DNA from: Plantibacter sp. VKM Ac-2880
GTDB lineage: Bacteria; Actinomycetota; Actinomycetes; Actinomycetales; Microbacteriaceae
DNA length: 64,000 nt
Direction: 5' to 3'
NCBI RefSeq assembly: GCF_015351235.1
Contig: NZ_JADKSJ010000002.1
Coordinates: forward strand, 248,001-312,000
The notes under the pieces are model-generated. The model saw nothing but the letters and a program-made list of their open reading frames with translations, did not search any database and was not told the origin of the DNA. Position numbers and translations under genes: made by a program. Positions 55,395 through 64,000 of this stretch are shown here, piece by piece (positions within the stretch are counted from its first letter, which is position 1; every line of letters begins with the position of its first letter).

Positions 55395-56594
55395 TCAGCC
55401 CTGGGTGGTCGCCAGGAAGAGGGTCCCCGTCCCGGAGAAGCGCAGCTCCTCCTCGTCGGGCGTGATGAAGGCGTAGCGACCTCGACCGAGCTCGACGGAC
55501 GAGGCCGCTCCGTCGATCCTCACCGAGCCGTCGGTGACGATCGCGATCCCGGGTCCGGGGAGTCGGAACGACGACTCCTGCTCGGTCGGCTCGTCGGTCA
55601 GATCCACCCGCAGCAGCTCGAAATCCGGGACGTCCGGTACGAAGAGACTGAGTCCCCCGCCCAGGTCCGTCGGAGTGAGCCACGGCACCGGCCGCGGCTC
55701 GAACTCCAGGACCTCGAGCAGTTCGGGCACGTCCACGTGCTTGGGGGTGAGCCCGCCTCGCAGGACGTTGTCGCTCGCGGCCATGAGCTCGACACCGATG
55801 CCTCGGAGGTAGGCATGGATGTTGCCCGCCGGGAGGTAGAGCGCCTCACCGGCGTCCAGCGTGACGAGATTGAGCAGCAGCGCGACCGCGACGCCGGGAT
55901 CGCCCGGATACTCCTCCGCGAGCCGCCCGACCAGGGCACGCTCGGCGTCGAATTCGCCCGAACCGGGAGCCGCAGCGGCCACGACGAGGGCGTCGAGCAG
56001 CCCGCCAGGGAGCTGTTCGAGCAGGATCCGGACGGTGTCGCGGAGCCCGTCGGGGGCGGCCACCATCTCCCGGAGCAGGTTGATGCGCGCCGCTGCAGCC
56101 GGATCGGGCGCCGAGGCCACCAGCTCGCCGAGCAGCGCATCGGTCGCGTCGAGCTCGCGGAACCCGCAGAGCGCCTCGAAGCCGTCCCGGAGCGCGACGA
56201 TGAGCTCTGGCTTGTGGAGGGCGTCCTTGTAGTTGCGGTGCGAGGCGTCGATCGGCACGCCTCGCGCGTTCTCGGCGGTGAACCCCGCGGCGGCCCTCGC
56301 GAGATCGGGGTGGGCCTGCAGTGAGAGTGGATGGGCCGCCGCGAGGACCTTGAGGAGGAACGGCAGCGAGCCTCTCCCGCCGAGCGCGGTGGGATCCGCG
56401 GCGAGCCAGCGCTCGAGGTCCGCGTGCCCTCCCACCGTCGACGGATCCGCGATCGGCGTCGGGGCCCCGGGGTGCGCGCCGAGCCAGAGTTCCGCCTCCG
56501 GACGCCCTGAGGGCTCGGACCCCAGCAGCTCCGCGATCGCGGTCGGCGACCCCCACGCGTAGTCACGAGGAGTGGCACGGAGCGGCACGAACAT
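55395..56594 (-). CDS. manA: Mannose-6-phosphate isomerase, class I
   Basis: Zinc enzyme converting fructose 6-phosphate and mannose 6-phosphate, feeding GDP-mannose for glycans. In 399 residues: MFVPLRATPRDYAWGSPTAI, the zinc-binding HPLSLQAHPDLARAAAGF, NYKDALHKPELIVAL and LYLPAGNIHAYLRGIGVELM, which are the conserved PMI motifs. The start is ATG 56594, with GAAAGGG upstream. The frame is open further upstream but the extension is Arg-rich and not family-like. Conserved neighbour of whiB2 in actinobacteria. Confidence 0.94.
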   Translation of the reverse strand: MFVPLRATPRDYAWGSPTAIAELLGSEPSGRPEAELWLGAHPGAPTPIADPSTVGGHADLERWLAADPTALGGRGSLPFLLKVLAAAHPLSLQAHPDLARAAAGFTAENARGVPIDASHRNYKDALHKPELIVALRDGFEALCGFRELDATDALLGELVASAPDPAAAARINLLREMVAAPDGLRDTVRILLEQLPGGLLDALVVAAAAPGSGEFDAERALVGRLAEEYPGDPGVAVALLLNLVTLDAGEALYLPAGNIHAYLRGIGVELMAASDNVLRGGLTPKHVDVPELLEVLEFEPRPVPWLTPTDLGGGLSLFVPDVPDFELLRVDLTDEPTEQESSFRLPGPGIAIVTDGSVRIDGAASSVELGRGRYAFITPDEEELRFSGTGTLFLATTQG

Positions 56595-56736
56595 GGTGGG
56601 GCCCTTTCGACGGACGAGGGTGACGCGCCAGCCGGCCCCTGGGGCCGCTTGGCGTCGTCCTACAAGCCGTGCGACGCGGTCGCCCGGCACCATGGACCAA
56701 ACTACCAAGCCGCTGCCGATGCGGAGCGCACCTGCT

Positions 56737-56742
56737 TAGGCT
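56737..56742 (+). promoter_or_regulatory. Candidate -10 element (TAGGCT) of the acyl-CoA dehydrogenase gene
   Basis: TAGGCT fits TANNNT in the 181-base divergent gap between manA and the acyl-CoA dehydrogenase gene, 33 bases before ATG 56776. Confidence 0.4.
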
Positions 56743-56775
56743 TGCGGAGACGCCGATCCGGCGCCAGCGGACGCA

Positions 56776-57969
56776 ATGGAGCAACGGACCATGATCTTCG
56801 AACCCCTCGCCAGCGACTTCTACGGCTTCGAGAGCCTCCTGACGGCTCCCGAGCAGGAGGCCATCGCCCGACTCCGCGCTTGGGCCGAGACCGAGGCGAA
56901 GCCGATCGTGAACGAGTACTGGGAACGGGCGGAGTTCCCGAAGCACCTCATCGCCCCACTGCTCGAGCTGGACGTCGCCCGATGGGCCTGGCCCCAGACG
57001 ACCCCGTTCGAGAACAGCGCGGTGTTCCGTGGCCTCGCGTCGATGGAGCTGTCGAGGATCGACGCGTCCATCTCGACCTTCGTCGGCGTGCAGGACGGCC
57101 TCACGATGGGATCGATCAGCGAATGCGGCTCGCGGGAGCAACAGGACGAGTGGTTGCCGAAGCTCGCGTCGGGCGAGGTGCTCGGGGCGTTCGGACTCAC
57201 GGAACCCCAGTCCGGTTCGGACAGCGCGCAGGGGCTCAGGACCACGGCCACCCGGGACGGCGACGACTGGATCCTCTCGGGCTCGAAGCGCTGGATCGGT
57301 AACGCGACCTTCAGTGACATCACCATCATCTGGGCGAAGGACACCGCCGACGGCCAGGTGAAGGGGTTCATCGTCCCCACCGACTCCCCCGGATACTCCG
57401 CGACGAAGATCGAGGGCAAGATCAGCCTGCGCATGGTGCAGAACGCCGACATCACCCTCGACGAGGTGCGGGTACCCGAGCGCCTGCGACTCCAGCACGC
57501 GAACTCCTTCCGCGACACCGCAAAGGTCCTCCGTCTGACGCGCGCCGGTGTGGCCTGGTCGAGCGTCGGCGTCGCCGTCGGCGCCTACGAGGCGGCGGTC
57601 GCCTACGCGAAGGAGCGCGTGCAGTTCGGCAAGCCCATCGCCGGTCACCAGCTGATCCAGGACCTCCTCTCGAAGTGCCTCGGCAACATCACCGCGTCGA
57701 TGGCGATGTGCGTCCGGGTCTCGCAGATGCTCGACGAGGGCACGCAGCGGGACGAGCACTCGGCCCTCGCGAAGGCCTTCTGCACGGCCCGCATGCGCGA
57801 GACCGTCGCCTGGGCTCGCGAGATCATGGGCGGCAACGGCATCGTGCTCGACTACCACGCCGCCCGGTTCTTCGCGGACGCCGAAGCGCTCTACAGCTAC
57901 GAGGGCACGCGCGAGATGAACGCGCTCATCGTGGGACGGGCCATCACCGGCACCGCGGCGTTCGTCTGA
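56776..57969 (+). CDS. Acyl-CoA dehydrogenase, glutaryl-CoA dehydrogenase-like
   Basis: 397-residue FAD flavoenzyme that removes two hydrogens from an acyl-CoA and passes electrons to ETF. Motifs: AFGLTEPQSGSDSAQGLRTTA (FAD/substrate), GSKRWIGNATFSDI, WSSVGVAVGAYEAAVAYAKERVQFGKPIAGHQLIQ and the C-terminal LYSYEGTREMNALIVGRAITG, in which the catalytic Glu of the YEGT group matches glutaryl-CoA dehydrogenases. ATG 56791 (MIFEPLASDF) is an alternative start with GGAG upstream. Divergent from manA. The true substrate is not determined. Confidence 0.9.
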   Translation: MEQRTMIFEPLASDFYGFESLLTAPEQEAIARLRAWAETEAKPIVNEYWERAEFPKHLIAPLLELDVARWAWPQTTPFENSAVFRGLASMELSRIDASISTFVGVQDGLTMGSISECGSREQQDEWLPKLASGEVLGAFGLTEPQSGSDSAQGLRTTATRDGDDWILSGSKRWIGNATFSDITIIWAKDTADGQVKGFIVPTDSPGYSATKIEGKISLRMVQNADITLDEVRVPERLRLQHANSFRDTAKVLRLTRAGVAWSSVGVAVGAYEAAVAYAKERVQFGKPIAGHQLIQDLLSKCLGNITASMAMCVRVSQMLDEGTQRDEHSALAKAFCTARMRETVAWAREIMGGNGIVLDYHAARFFADAEALYSYEGTREMNALIVGRAITGTAAFV

Positions 57970-58025
57970 TCGACCGTCCGGGGCAGGGCGTCGGTCCTGG
58001 CCGCAGCCGCTACCCTGGGGGCACG

Positions 58026-59453
58026 ATGCTGCCGACCGAACCCGCCCCGCCCCGCCCGCCGGCGACGCTGACCACGCGTGCGATCGTCGTCCGACACGTG
58101 GCCGTGTTCGCGACCTTCGCGGTGCTCGCCGGGACGTTCTGGACGAACCTGTTCACGATCTGGGGCTACACGGCGGTCGCCCTCCTGGCCGGCGGTGCGG
58201 CCCTCGCCTGCATGGTCGTCGTCCGACCTCGGTGGCAGCGCACCAGGATCCCCTGGTCGCTCGTCGGCTACGGGGCGTTGGCGGTCCTGTCCCTCGCCTG
58301 GTCGGCCTATCCGAGCGGGACCGCTGCGACGCTCCTCGGCGCGGCCCTGTGCACGGTCCTCGGGCTGACCCTCGCCACCTGCTTCACCTGGCCGGAGGTC
58401 CTCCGGGTCCTCGGGCGTGCCGTGACCTGGCTGCTCGCCCTGTCCCTCCTCTTCGAGCTGTTCGTGGCGGCGGTCCTCCGTCACCCGCTGCTCCCGAACT
58501 TCTACGCGGGCGACTCGGTCGACCCGCCGCTGCTCGACTACTGGTCGCGCGAGCTCCTGTTCTCAGGCGGGCGCATCCAGGGCATCTCCGGGAACGCCAA
58601 CCTGCTCGCCGTCGTCGCCCTCCTCGGGATCATCGTGTTCGGGGTCCGGTTGGCGGCGCGTCGCGAGCAGCACGCGGCGGCTGGTGTCGCCGGCCCGGAG
58701 CGGCGATGGACGCTGATCCTCCGACTGGCCCTCGCGGTGGCCATGTTCCTGCTGAGCTTCTCGACCACGATCCTGCTCGCTGCGGTCGTCACCGCCGTCG
58801 TCCTGGCGTCCGCCCTGGTCATCCGGCGCGCGAGCGGCCCAGCAGCTCGGACGCCCGTGTACCTCGCCATCGTCGGTGTCGCCGTCGTCGGCGCCGTGGC
58901 GGCGGTCGCCTTCCGCACGCAGCTGCTCGGCCTCCTCGGGAAGAGCCCCGACCTCACCGGTCGCCTCGACATCTGGGCGACGGTCTGGCGCCTCATCGAA
59001 CAACGGCCGGTGGTCGGTTGGGGGTTCTCGAGCCCCTGGGCACCCTGGGAGCCGCTCTTCACGGACCTCGTCATCAGGCGCGGCGTCCGGCAGCTACAGG
59101 CCCACAACGCCTGGCTCGACGTGTGGTTCCAGCTCGGGGTCGTCGGCCTCGTCCTCTTCGCGGCGGTCGTCCTGTCGATGCTGACCCGCACCTGGTTCCT
59201 CGCCGTCGACCGACCGCGAGTGGACCTGGACGCGCACCGACCGTACACGGCGCTCTCGCTGGCGCCCGTCCTCATCGCGGTCTCGCTCGTCGTCCAGTCC
59301 GTCGCCGAGAGCCGACTGCTCATCGAGTCAGGGTGGGTCCTCCTCGTCCTCCTCGTCGTCAAGACCAAGCAGGAACCGGCCTGGCCCGTGCCCGACACCG
59401 GTGGCTCGGCCGACGGAGCATCCGCGCCCCGACGCGACCACCTCAGCCGGTGA
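58026..59453 (+). CDS. O-antigen ligase family membrane protein, copy 1
   Basis: 475 residues with about 11 hydrophobic helices and a large extracytoplasmic loop near residues 300-365 that holds the Wzy_C-type motif (LTGRLDIWATVWRLIEQRPVVGWGFSS, QAHNAWLDVWFQLGVVGLVL). Such proteins polymerise or ligate polysaccharide repeat units from lipid carriers. ATG 58026 lies after TACCCT (gap of 9). It is followed 7 bases later by a second protein of the same family. A capsule/exopolysaccharide role is inferred. Confidence 0.88.
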   Translation: MLPTEPAPPRPPATLTTRAIVVRHVAVFATFAVLAGTFWTNLFTIWGYTAVALLAGGAALACMVVVRPRWQRTRIPWSLVGYGALAVLSLAWSAYPSGTAATLLGAALCTVLGLTLATCFTWPEVLRVLGRAVTWLLALSLLFELFVAAVLRHPLLPNFYAGDSVDPPLLDYWSRELLFSGGRIQGISGNANLLAVVALLGIIVFGVRLAARREQHAAAGVAGPERRWTLILRLALAVAMFLLSFSTTILLAAVVTAVVLASALVIRRASGPAARTPVYLAIVGVAVVGAVAAVAFRTQLLGLLGKSPDLTGRLDIWATVWRLIEQRPVVGWGFSSPWAPWEPLFTDLVIRRGVRQLQAHNAWLDVWFQLGVVGLVLFAAVVLSMLTRTWFLAVDRPRVDLDAHRPYTALSLAPVLIAVSLVVQSVAESRLLIESGWVLLVLLVVKTKQEPAWPVPDTGGSADGASAPRRDHLSR

Positions 59454-59460
59454 GCTCAGC

Positions 59461-60738
59461 GTGAGACCGGCCGACTTCGACGCGTTCGCCGCCGCGGCGC
59501 GCGTCCTCTCCTCCGCGCCGGTCGCTGCCGCCTTCGCGACCATCGCCATCGGGACCGCGTTCGGGGAACACCTCGTGACGAGCCTCATCGGCGGTGCCGG
59601 CTTCAGCGCCATGCTCGCTGGTCTGGCGGCGATCGGCACCGGGATCCTGTTGGCAAGACTGCCCATCATCGAGTGGCGTGGGCTGCTGCCCATCTCAGTC
59701 CTGCTCTTCCTCGCGTGGAGCGCGCTCTCGATCGCCTGGAGCGCCACGCCGCTCGCGACCTGGCCTGCGATCGGCGAACAACTCGCCTGGGCCTTCGTCG
59801 CGATCGTGATCGCCCTCACCCGGGACACGATCCAGATCGTCCGTGCGACGGGGACCGCGTTCCGAGCGCTGCTCGGGGCTTCGCTCGCGCTCGAGGTGCT
59901 GAGCGGGGTCCTCATCGACACCCCGCTCCCGTTCCTCGGGATCAGCGGCAACCTCGCCCTCGGCGGACCGCTCGAGGGCGTGTTCGGTTCGCGGAGCGCG
60001 CTCGGGATCGCGGCCCTGATCGGCCTCGTGACCTTCGTTGTCGAGTGGCGGACCCGGTCGGTGCGTCACGGGGTGACCATCGGATCGATCGCGCTCGCGG
60101 CCGGCTTGATCCTCGGGACGCGCTCACCAAGTATCGCGCTGCTCGCCGGCACCCTCGGGATCGCGACCGCCGTCCTCTACGTCTTCCGACAGCTTCGACC
60201 GGAACTCCGTCGGATGTGGCAGTTCGTCCTCCTCGCGGTACTGGCGCTGGTGGCGGTCGTCGGGTACTTCAACCGTGCCGAAGTGTTCCGACTGTTCGGA
60301 CTGGGGCTCGAGATCGAGCAGCGCTACGCCCTGTGGCAAGAGACGATGCGGCGACCGGCCGCGAGTGAACTGAACGGGTGGGGCTGGACCGGTGGCTGGG
60401 TGGCGGACGCGGTCCCCTACCGACTCATCGACGCGAGCCTCGGCCGGGTGAACGACTCGGCGCTGAACGCCTACCTGGACGTGTCCCTGCAGCTCGGACT
60501 GATCGGGCTCGTCCTCTTCCTGCTCCTCGGGGGTCTCGCGCTCGTCCGGACCTGGTTCGTCGCCACCAACCGTCGCAGCGTCGTGCACGTGTGGGCCGCG
60601 CTCATCGTCGTGACCCTGCTCGCGTCCGGGGCCGCTGAGAGCAGCCTCCTCACGAGCGGCGGTTGGCTCCTCCTCGTGGTCTGCGCGGTCCTCGGCGCCG
60701 GCGGGCTCAGCTGGCGCCACAAGCTCCCGGAGCGCTGA
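59461..60738 (+). CDS. O-antigen ligase family membrane protein, copy 2
   Basis: 425 residues with about 10-11 hydrophobic helices, a Wzy_C-like loop (LEIEQRYALWQETMRRPAASELNGWGWTGGW then GRVNDSALNAYLDVSLQLGLIGLVLFLL) and a C-terminal hydrophobic region. It lies directly downstream of a diverged paralogue on the same strand. GTG 59461 is chosen because it begins after the previous stop (59453); the in-frame GTG 59401 would overlap it by 53 bases. The two may work on different linkages. Confidence 0.86.
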   Translation: MRPADFDAFAAAARVLSSAPVAAAFATIAIGTAFGEHLVTSLIGGAGFSAMLAGLAAIGTGILLARLPIIEWRGLLPISVLLFLAWSALSIAWSATPLATWPAIGEQLAWAFVAIVIALTRDTIQIVRATGTAFRALLGASLALEVLSGVLIDTPLPFLGISGNLALGGPLEGVFGSRSALGIAALIGLVTFVVEWRTRSVRHGVTIGSIALAAGLILGTRSPSIALLAGTLGIATAVLYVFRQLRPELRRMWQFVLLAVLALVAVVGYFNRAEVFRLFGLGLEIEQRYALWQETMRRPAASELNGWGWTGGWVADAVPYRLIDASLGRVNDSALNAYLDVSLQLGLIGLVLFLLLGGLALVRTWFVATNRRSVVHVWAALIVVTLLASGAAESSLLTSGGWLLLVVCAVLGAGGLSWRHKLPER

Positions 60739-60748
60739 CCGGCGTCGG

Positions 60749-62194
60749 TCAGCGGGCGTCCACCCCCGGGGCGACGACCGCGCGGACCGTCCGGGCCAGG
60801 ATCTTCATGTCTGCCGCGGCCGACCAGTTCTCCACGTAGTAGAGGTCGAGATCCACCGAGTCGTCCCAGGAGAGGCTCGACCGCCCGCTGACCTGCCACA
60901 GGCCACTCATGCCCGGCTTGACGAGGAGGCGCCGGCGGGCGAGCAGGTCGTACCGCTCGACCTCCCAGTCGCGGTGCGGCCGCGGCCCGACCAGGCTCAT
61001 CGAGCCGCCGAGCACGTTCAACAACTGCGGGAGCTCGTCGAGCGAGTACTTGCGGAGGATGCGGCCGACCGGGGTCACGAGCGGGTTGTGCGCCGGCTTG
61101 GTCAGCAGCTCACCCGCGCGTTGCTGCGCCGCCAGGGCGGCGCCGGTGTCCGCGCCGGAGGCCATCGACCGGAACTTGAGGATCTGGAAGGGGCGGCCAC
61201 GGAGCCCGATACGCTCCTGGCGGTAGAACACGCCTCCTCGGCTCGTCGTCATGACGGCGATGGCGACGGCGAGCAGGACGGGTGAGAGGAGGAGGAGCAG
61301 ACCCGCCGAGCCGACGATGTCGAACGTCCGCTTGGCCGCCGCCTTCGCGCCGGTGATCTCGGGGTAGTCCACATGGAGCAAGGGGATTCCGTCGACCGGC
61401 TGCAGGTGCAACCGCATCGGCGCGACCCCCGTCAGCGTCGGGGCGATGATGAGCCGCACGCCCCGCTCGCTGAGTTCCCAGCCGAGACGACGCAACGCGG
61501 CGGGCGAGAGCTCCTCCGAACCGGCGAGGATCACCGTGTCGGCCTGGACGTCGACGGCGGCCTCGAGGATCGACGCCCGCCCGTCGAGGACGGGTGCGTC
61601 GGCGATCCGTTCGTCGTCGACGATGCCCGGGGTCACGACGCCGACCACCCGATGTCCGGCCCACTCACCGCGACGCATGCGTTCGGCGACATGCACCGCG
61701 TGGTCGCGATCGCCGACGAGCAGCGTGCGGTAGACGGACGCGCTGCCGCGTCGTCGTGCACGGAGGCGTCGACGCGCGGCCCAGCGGATCATCAGGAGCA
61801 GGACGACGCCGAGCGGCAGCGCGGTCAAGAGGAAACTCCGCCCGATCTCGAGCTTCAACAGGTAGGAGCTCATCGCGAACCCGCCGAAGACCGTCGTGGT
61901 CACGAGGATCACGCGCCGATACGGCGACCACCCACCTGCGAGGACGCGCGGGTGTCTCGACCGCGCATCCGTCAGCGGCAACCACCAGGCGAGTGCGAGC
62001 GCCAGGGTGATCGCGGGGTACCCGACGACGATGTGCCCGAGCGGACCGGAGACGTCGACCGCCCCGGTCCAGTAGGTGTCCCACCAGAGCAACTGCGTCG
62101 CGCCGAGCGCGATGCACACGGCGAGGAGGTCGAGGAAGAGGACGGCGCGGGAGAACCGTCGCTCCCAGGATCGACGGGCTTCGATGAACGGCAT
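60749..62194 (-). CDS. Polyprenyl-phosphate sugar-1-phosphate transferase (exopolysaccharide initiating enzyme)
   Basis: 481 residues of the WbaP/CpsE type: four N-terminal helices (about 18-125), a soluble Rossmann-like domain (150-275, LLVGDRDHAVHVAERMRRG), one membrane helix (about 293-317) and the catalytic bacterial sugar transferase domain with FQILKFRSMASGADTG, LRKYSLDELPQLLNVLGGSMSLVGPRP and KPGMSGLWQVSGRSSLSWDD. It transfers a sugar phosphate from UDP-sugar to undecaprenyl phosphate at the membrane and starts repeat-unit synthesis. Convergent with copy 2 of the ligase (10 bases). Confidence 0.93.
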   Translation of the reverse strand: MPFIEARRSWERRFSRAVLFLDLLAVCIALGATQLLWWDTYWTGAVDVSGPLGHIVVGYPAITLALALAWWLPLTDARSRHPRVLAGGWSPYRRVILVTTTVFGGFAMSSYLLKLEIGRSFLLTALPLGVVLLLMIRWAARRRLRARRRGSASVYRTLLVGDRDHAVHVAERMRRGEWAGHRVVGVVTPGIVDDERIADAPVLDGRASILEAAVDVQADTVILAGSEELSPAALRRLGWELSERGVRLIIAPTLTGVAPMRLHLQPVDGIPLLHVDYPEITGAKAAAKRTFDIVGSAGLLLLLSPVLLAVAIAVMTTSRGGVFYRQERIGLRGRPFQILKFRSMASGADTGAALAAQQRAGELLTKPAHNPLVTPVGRILRKYSLDELPQLLNVLGGSMSLVGPRPHRDWEVERYDLLARRRLLVKPGMSGLWQVSGRSSLSWDDSVDLDLYYVENWSAAADMKILARTVRAVVAPGVDAR

Positions 62195-62281
62195 GACGGA
62201 GGTCTTCCTGACGCGCGGTCGGGTTCGCGTCGGTTGGGGTGAGGGGCGAGCAGCCTGCGGCGCTCGGCGGGATCGCCGACC

Positions 62282-62310
62282 TTGTCGTGGACCGATCCGT
62301 GCAGTATATT
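62282..62310 (+). promoter_or_regulatory. Promoter (TTGTCG-N17-TATATT) for the pyruvyl transferase gene
   Basis: TTGTCG at 62282-62287 and TATATT at 62305-62310 with 17 bases between. It lies in an AT-rich patch in the gap that also serves the divergent sugar transferase gene; the mRNA leader would be about 68 bases. Confidence 0.55.
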
Positions 62311-62385
62311 AGCATACGAGATGTGGAGTGAGGTGTTCCAGTCCTCGATCCTTCCCTCTTCCGAACCCCACCCGAACGGAGCAAC

Positions 62386-63306
62386 ATGTCCTATCTCGAG
62401 ACCATGCGCAGCCGCGCCGAGGCAGCGTTCGTCCACCTGCACCGAGGCGTCACCGAGCTGCACTTCACCCAGTTCCCCGACCACAAGAACGCCGGGGACT
62501 CGGCCATCGCGTTGGCGCAGGCGAAGTTCTGGCGAGATCACGGCGTCGGCGTGCGCACCATCTCGAGCGTCGGCACCATGCCGCGGCGCGTGCGCGATTC
62601 CGCCATCCCCGTCCTCATCCAAGGCGGCGGCAACCTCGGTGGCCTGTACCCCGTCGTCAACGAGTCGCGGTACGACCTCGCGGAGCATCTCCCGAGTGAG
62701 ACGCTCCTCATCCAAGCCCCCCAGTCGGTCGTCTTCCCGGAACCGTCAGACCAGGAGGCGTTCGTCCGGCGGTTCGCCTCCAGACGCCGACTCCGGGTGG
62801 CCGTGCGCGACCAGGCCTCCTTCGACCTCGTCCGCGACCACGTCGACGAGCTCACGCTCTCTCCCGACGCCGTCCACCTCCTGGGCGCCATCGTCGCCCC
62901 GGAACCGACGCAGGGCAGGATCGTGATCGCGCGGACGGACGACGAGACCGCGGGGAGACCCGTCGGTTCCAGCAGCACCGACTGGCGCGCGGACCCCGTG
63001 GACCTGCGGGCCCACGAGTGGCTCGGGTGGCGGGCGGCGAAGTACCCGATGCTGAAGCCGCTCCTGGAGAGCAGCCAGGAGGCGTGGATGCGACGGGCCG
63101 AACGCCGGTTCGCAGCGGCCGTCCGGACCATCGCCAGCGGCGAGACGGTCGTGACCGATCGCCTGCACGCCATGCTCATCGCGCTCCAGATGGGACGCCC
63201 GGTCATCGCGATCGACAACAACAACCGGAAGCTCTCGAACTACGCGGAGACATGGTTCGGTGACCTCCAACCCCCGCTCACCTTCGTGCGGTCCTTCACC
63301 GGCTGA
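62386..63306 (+). CDS. Polysaccharide pyruvyl transferase family protein
   Basis: 306-residue GT-B-like enzyme that adds a ketal-linked pyruvate from PEP to a sugar of an exopolysaccharide or wall polymer, giving it a negative charge. Motifs: HFTQFPDHKNAGDSAIALAQ, VLIQGGGNLGGLYP, TLLIQAPQSVVF and VTDRLHAMLIALQMGRPVIAIDNNNRKL, the family's conserved glycine-rich and DRLHA elements. ATG 62386 begins after an AACGGAGCA leader. The next gene follows after 3 bases. Acceptor unknown. Confidence 0.92.
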   Translation: MSYLETMRSRAEAAFVHLHRGVTELHFTQFPDHKNAGDSAIALAQAKFWRDHGVGVRTISSVGTMPRRVRDSAIPVLIQGGGNLGGLYPVVNESRYDLAEHLPSETLLIQAPQSVVFPEPSDQEAFVRRFASRRRLRVAVRDQASFDLVRDHVDELTLSPDAVHLLGAIVAPEPTQGRIVIARTDDETAGRPVGSSSTDWRADPVDLRAHEWLGWRAAKYPMLKPLLESSQEAWMRRAERRFAAAVRTIASGETVVTDRLHAMLIALQMGRPVIAIDNNNRKLSNYAETWFGDLQPPLTFVRSFTG

Positions 63307-63309
63307 CCC

Positions 63310-64000
63310 ATGCGCACGCCCATCGAGACACGTGCCAGCGCGGAGCCCCTCTCCCCCGACGCGACCCCCGGACCGACCGGCGAGCCCAGCCTCATCGGCG
63401 GCGGGGTGTTCGTGGTCGCCTCCCTCATCGCGCTCGCCTGGGTGCCGGCCGACCGCCCTGGGCTTCCCTCGCACTTCTCGAACGACGAGGGCACCATCAT
63501 CAATGTCAACCGGGGCACCTTCACCGAAGCGGACGCGTCGTTCCAGCTCATCGCGGCGGTCTACCGATGGCTCGGACTCGCCGAGCTGCCGGCGCTCGCC
63601 GCCATGCTCGGGGTGCTGAGCTACCTGCTCGCGCTCACGCTGGCGCTTCGGAAGACCCAGGTGTCGTCAGCCGGTTGGCTGGACTGGGGGATCATCGTCA
63701 GCTGCGTCGCCCTCGCCGCGATCTATCACGGTGCCTACACGAAGGACCTCCTGACGATGGGCGTCGTGCTCGTCATCGTCCTCTGCCGTGGGAGCGGGAT
63801 CCTGAGCGAGCTTGTGCCGATCCTCGCGATGCTGCTCTATGCGGAGGCCTTCCGCACCTACTGGTTCCTCGTCGCCGGCGTCTCCGTCGCCCTTCGACTC
63901 GCGCTGCGTATGCGGCGCGGCTGGGTGACCACCCTCGTGGTGATCCTCATGCTCTACGCCGTCCTCGCCGTCGTCTTCCCGCAGTTCGTCGGTGTCGACC
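63310..64000 (+). CDS. Multi-pass membrane protein, C-terminus cut by window edge
   Basis: Open from ATG 63310 to the end of the window (230 codons seen). After a polar start of about 28 residues come hydrophobic helices at about 31-45, 93-112, 121-142, 143-163 and more to the edge. It contains SHFSNDEGTIINVNRGTFTEADASFQ in an outside loop and LTLALRKTQVSSAGWLDW. The layout suits a polysaccharide polymerase or flippase-like protein, as expected at this place in an exopolysaccharide locus, but no specific family is recognised from the part seen. Confidence 0.65.
   Translation, partial: MRTPIETRASAEPLSPDATPGPTGEPSLIGGGVFVVASLIALAWVPADRPGLPSHFSNDEGTIINVNRGTFTEADASFQLIAAVYRWLGLAELPALAAMLGVLSYLLALTLALRKTQVSSAGWLDWGIIVSCVALAAIYHGAYTKDLLTMGVVLVIVLCRGSGILSELVPILAMLLYAEAFRTYWFLVAGVSVALRLALRMRRGWVTTLVVILMLYAVLAVVFPQFVGVD

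Noticed and set aside
58026-60738. Tandem O-antigen ligase genes as a recent duplication
   Set aside because: The proteins share layout but little direct sequence identity by eye, so the duplication, if any, is old.

Overview
This 64 kb window is a high-GC (roughly 70%) actinobacterial chromosome segment, most likely from the family Microbacteriaceae. The markers are actinobacterial: a mycothiol-type sigma/anti-sigma pair (SigR/RsrA), two WhiB proteins, Lsr2, MtrA/MtrB/LpqB, PdtaS, an E1-E2 fused 2-oxoglutarate decarboxylase (OdhA/Kgd), GuaB1, DUF3499 and DUF5997. Gene order from about 16 to 56 kb resembles the Mycobacterium tuberculosis Rv3219-Rv3260 neighbourhood (whiB1, pdtaS, sigH/rshA, aroA, rsgA, secA1, hpf, comF, lpqB-mtrB-mtrA, sahH, manA, DUF3499, whiB2), so most of the window is core genome. 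I see no IS element, prophage, tRNA, rRNA or CRISPR array, and no gene-free stretch longer than 300 bases.

Layout. 1-8.6 kb: an ApbE flavin transferase (cut by the left edge) with an FMN-binding lipoprotein, NAD(P)HX dehydratase, an Old Yellow Enzyme, two coupled CBS/DUF21 membrane proteins, and an MFS exporter divergent from a LysR regulator. 8.6-16.1 kb: a small unknown protein, GuaB1, the 3.8 kb odhA gene and a CPA1 cation/proton antiporter. 16.1-22.5 kb: stress and redox control (sigR-rsrA, aroA-rsgA-bcp, whiB1, pdtaS). 22.6-26.9 kb: lsr2 beside an AT-rich island, then an orphan CpaE-like/SAF pair, a small HTH protein and two little-known actinobacterial proteins. 27-36.3 kb: secA, padR, hpf, comF, lpqB, mtrB, mtrA. 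36.5-45.4 kb: a membrane/MoxR module (GPDPase-type membrane protein, DUF4129, DUF4350, MoxR, DUF58, SpoIIM, RDD), interrupted by a divergent pair made of a LysR effector domain without HTH and a DUF5997 protein. 45.4-56.6 kb: sahH, DUF3499, a metallopeptidase-family protein, DUF5719, a giant membrane glycosyltransferase, whiB2, galE, a tiny membrane protein, a GlxA-type regulator and manA. 56.8-64 kb: an acyl-CoA dehydrogenase, then a surface-polysaccharide locus (two tandem O-antigen-ligase-like proteins, a polyprenyl-phosphate sugar transferase, a pyruvyl transferase and a membrane protein cut by the right edge).

Regulation readable from sequence. A textbook SigR-type promoter (GGAAT-N18-GTT) lies upstream of sigR and sits over the aroA start. 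At least eleven genes have a TANNNT hexamer ending 6-8 bases before the start codon, the signature of leaderless transcription. whiB2 has a near-consensus promoter whose -10 is buried in an inverted repeat. Several long perfect hairpins separate convergent or tandem genes. No wholly new multi-gene defence or biosynthetic system stands out. The least understood conserved elements are the DUF5997/LysR-effector pair, the orphan CpaE-like/SAF pair and the DUF5719-glycosyltransferase-WhiB2 block.
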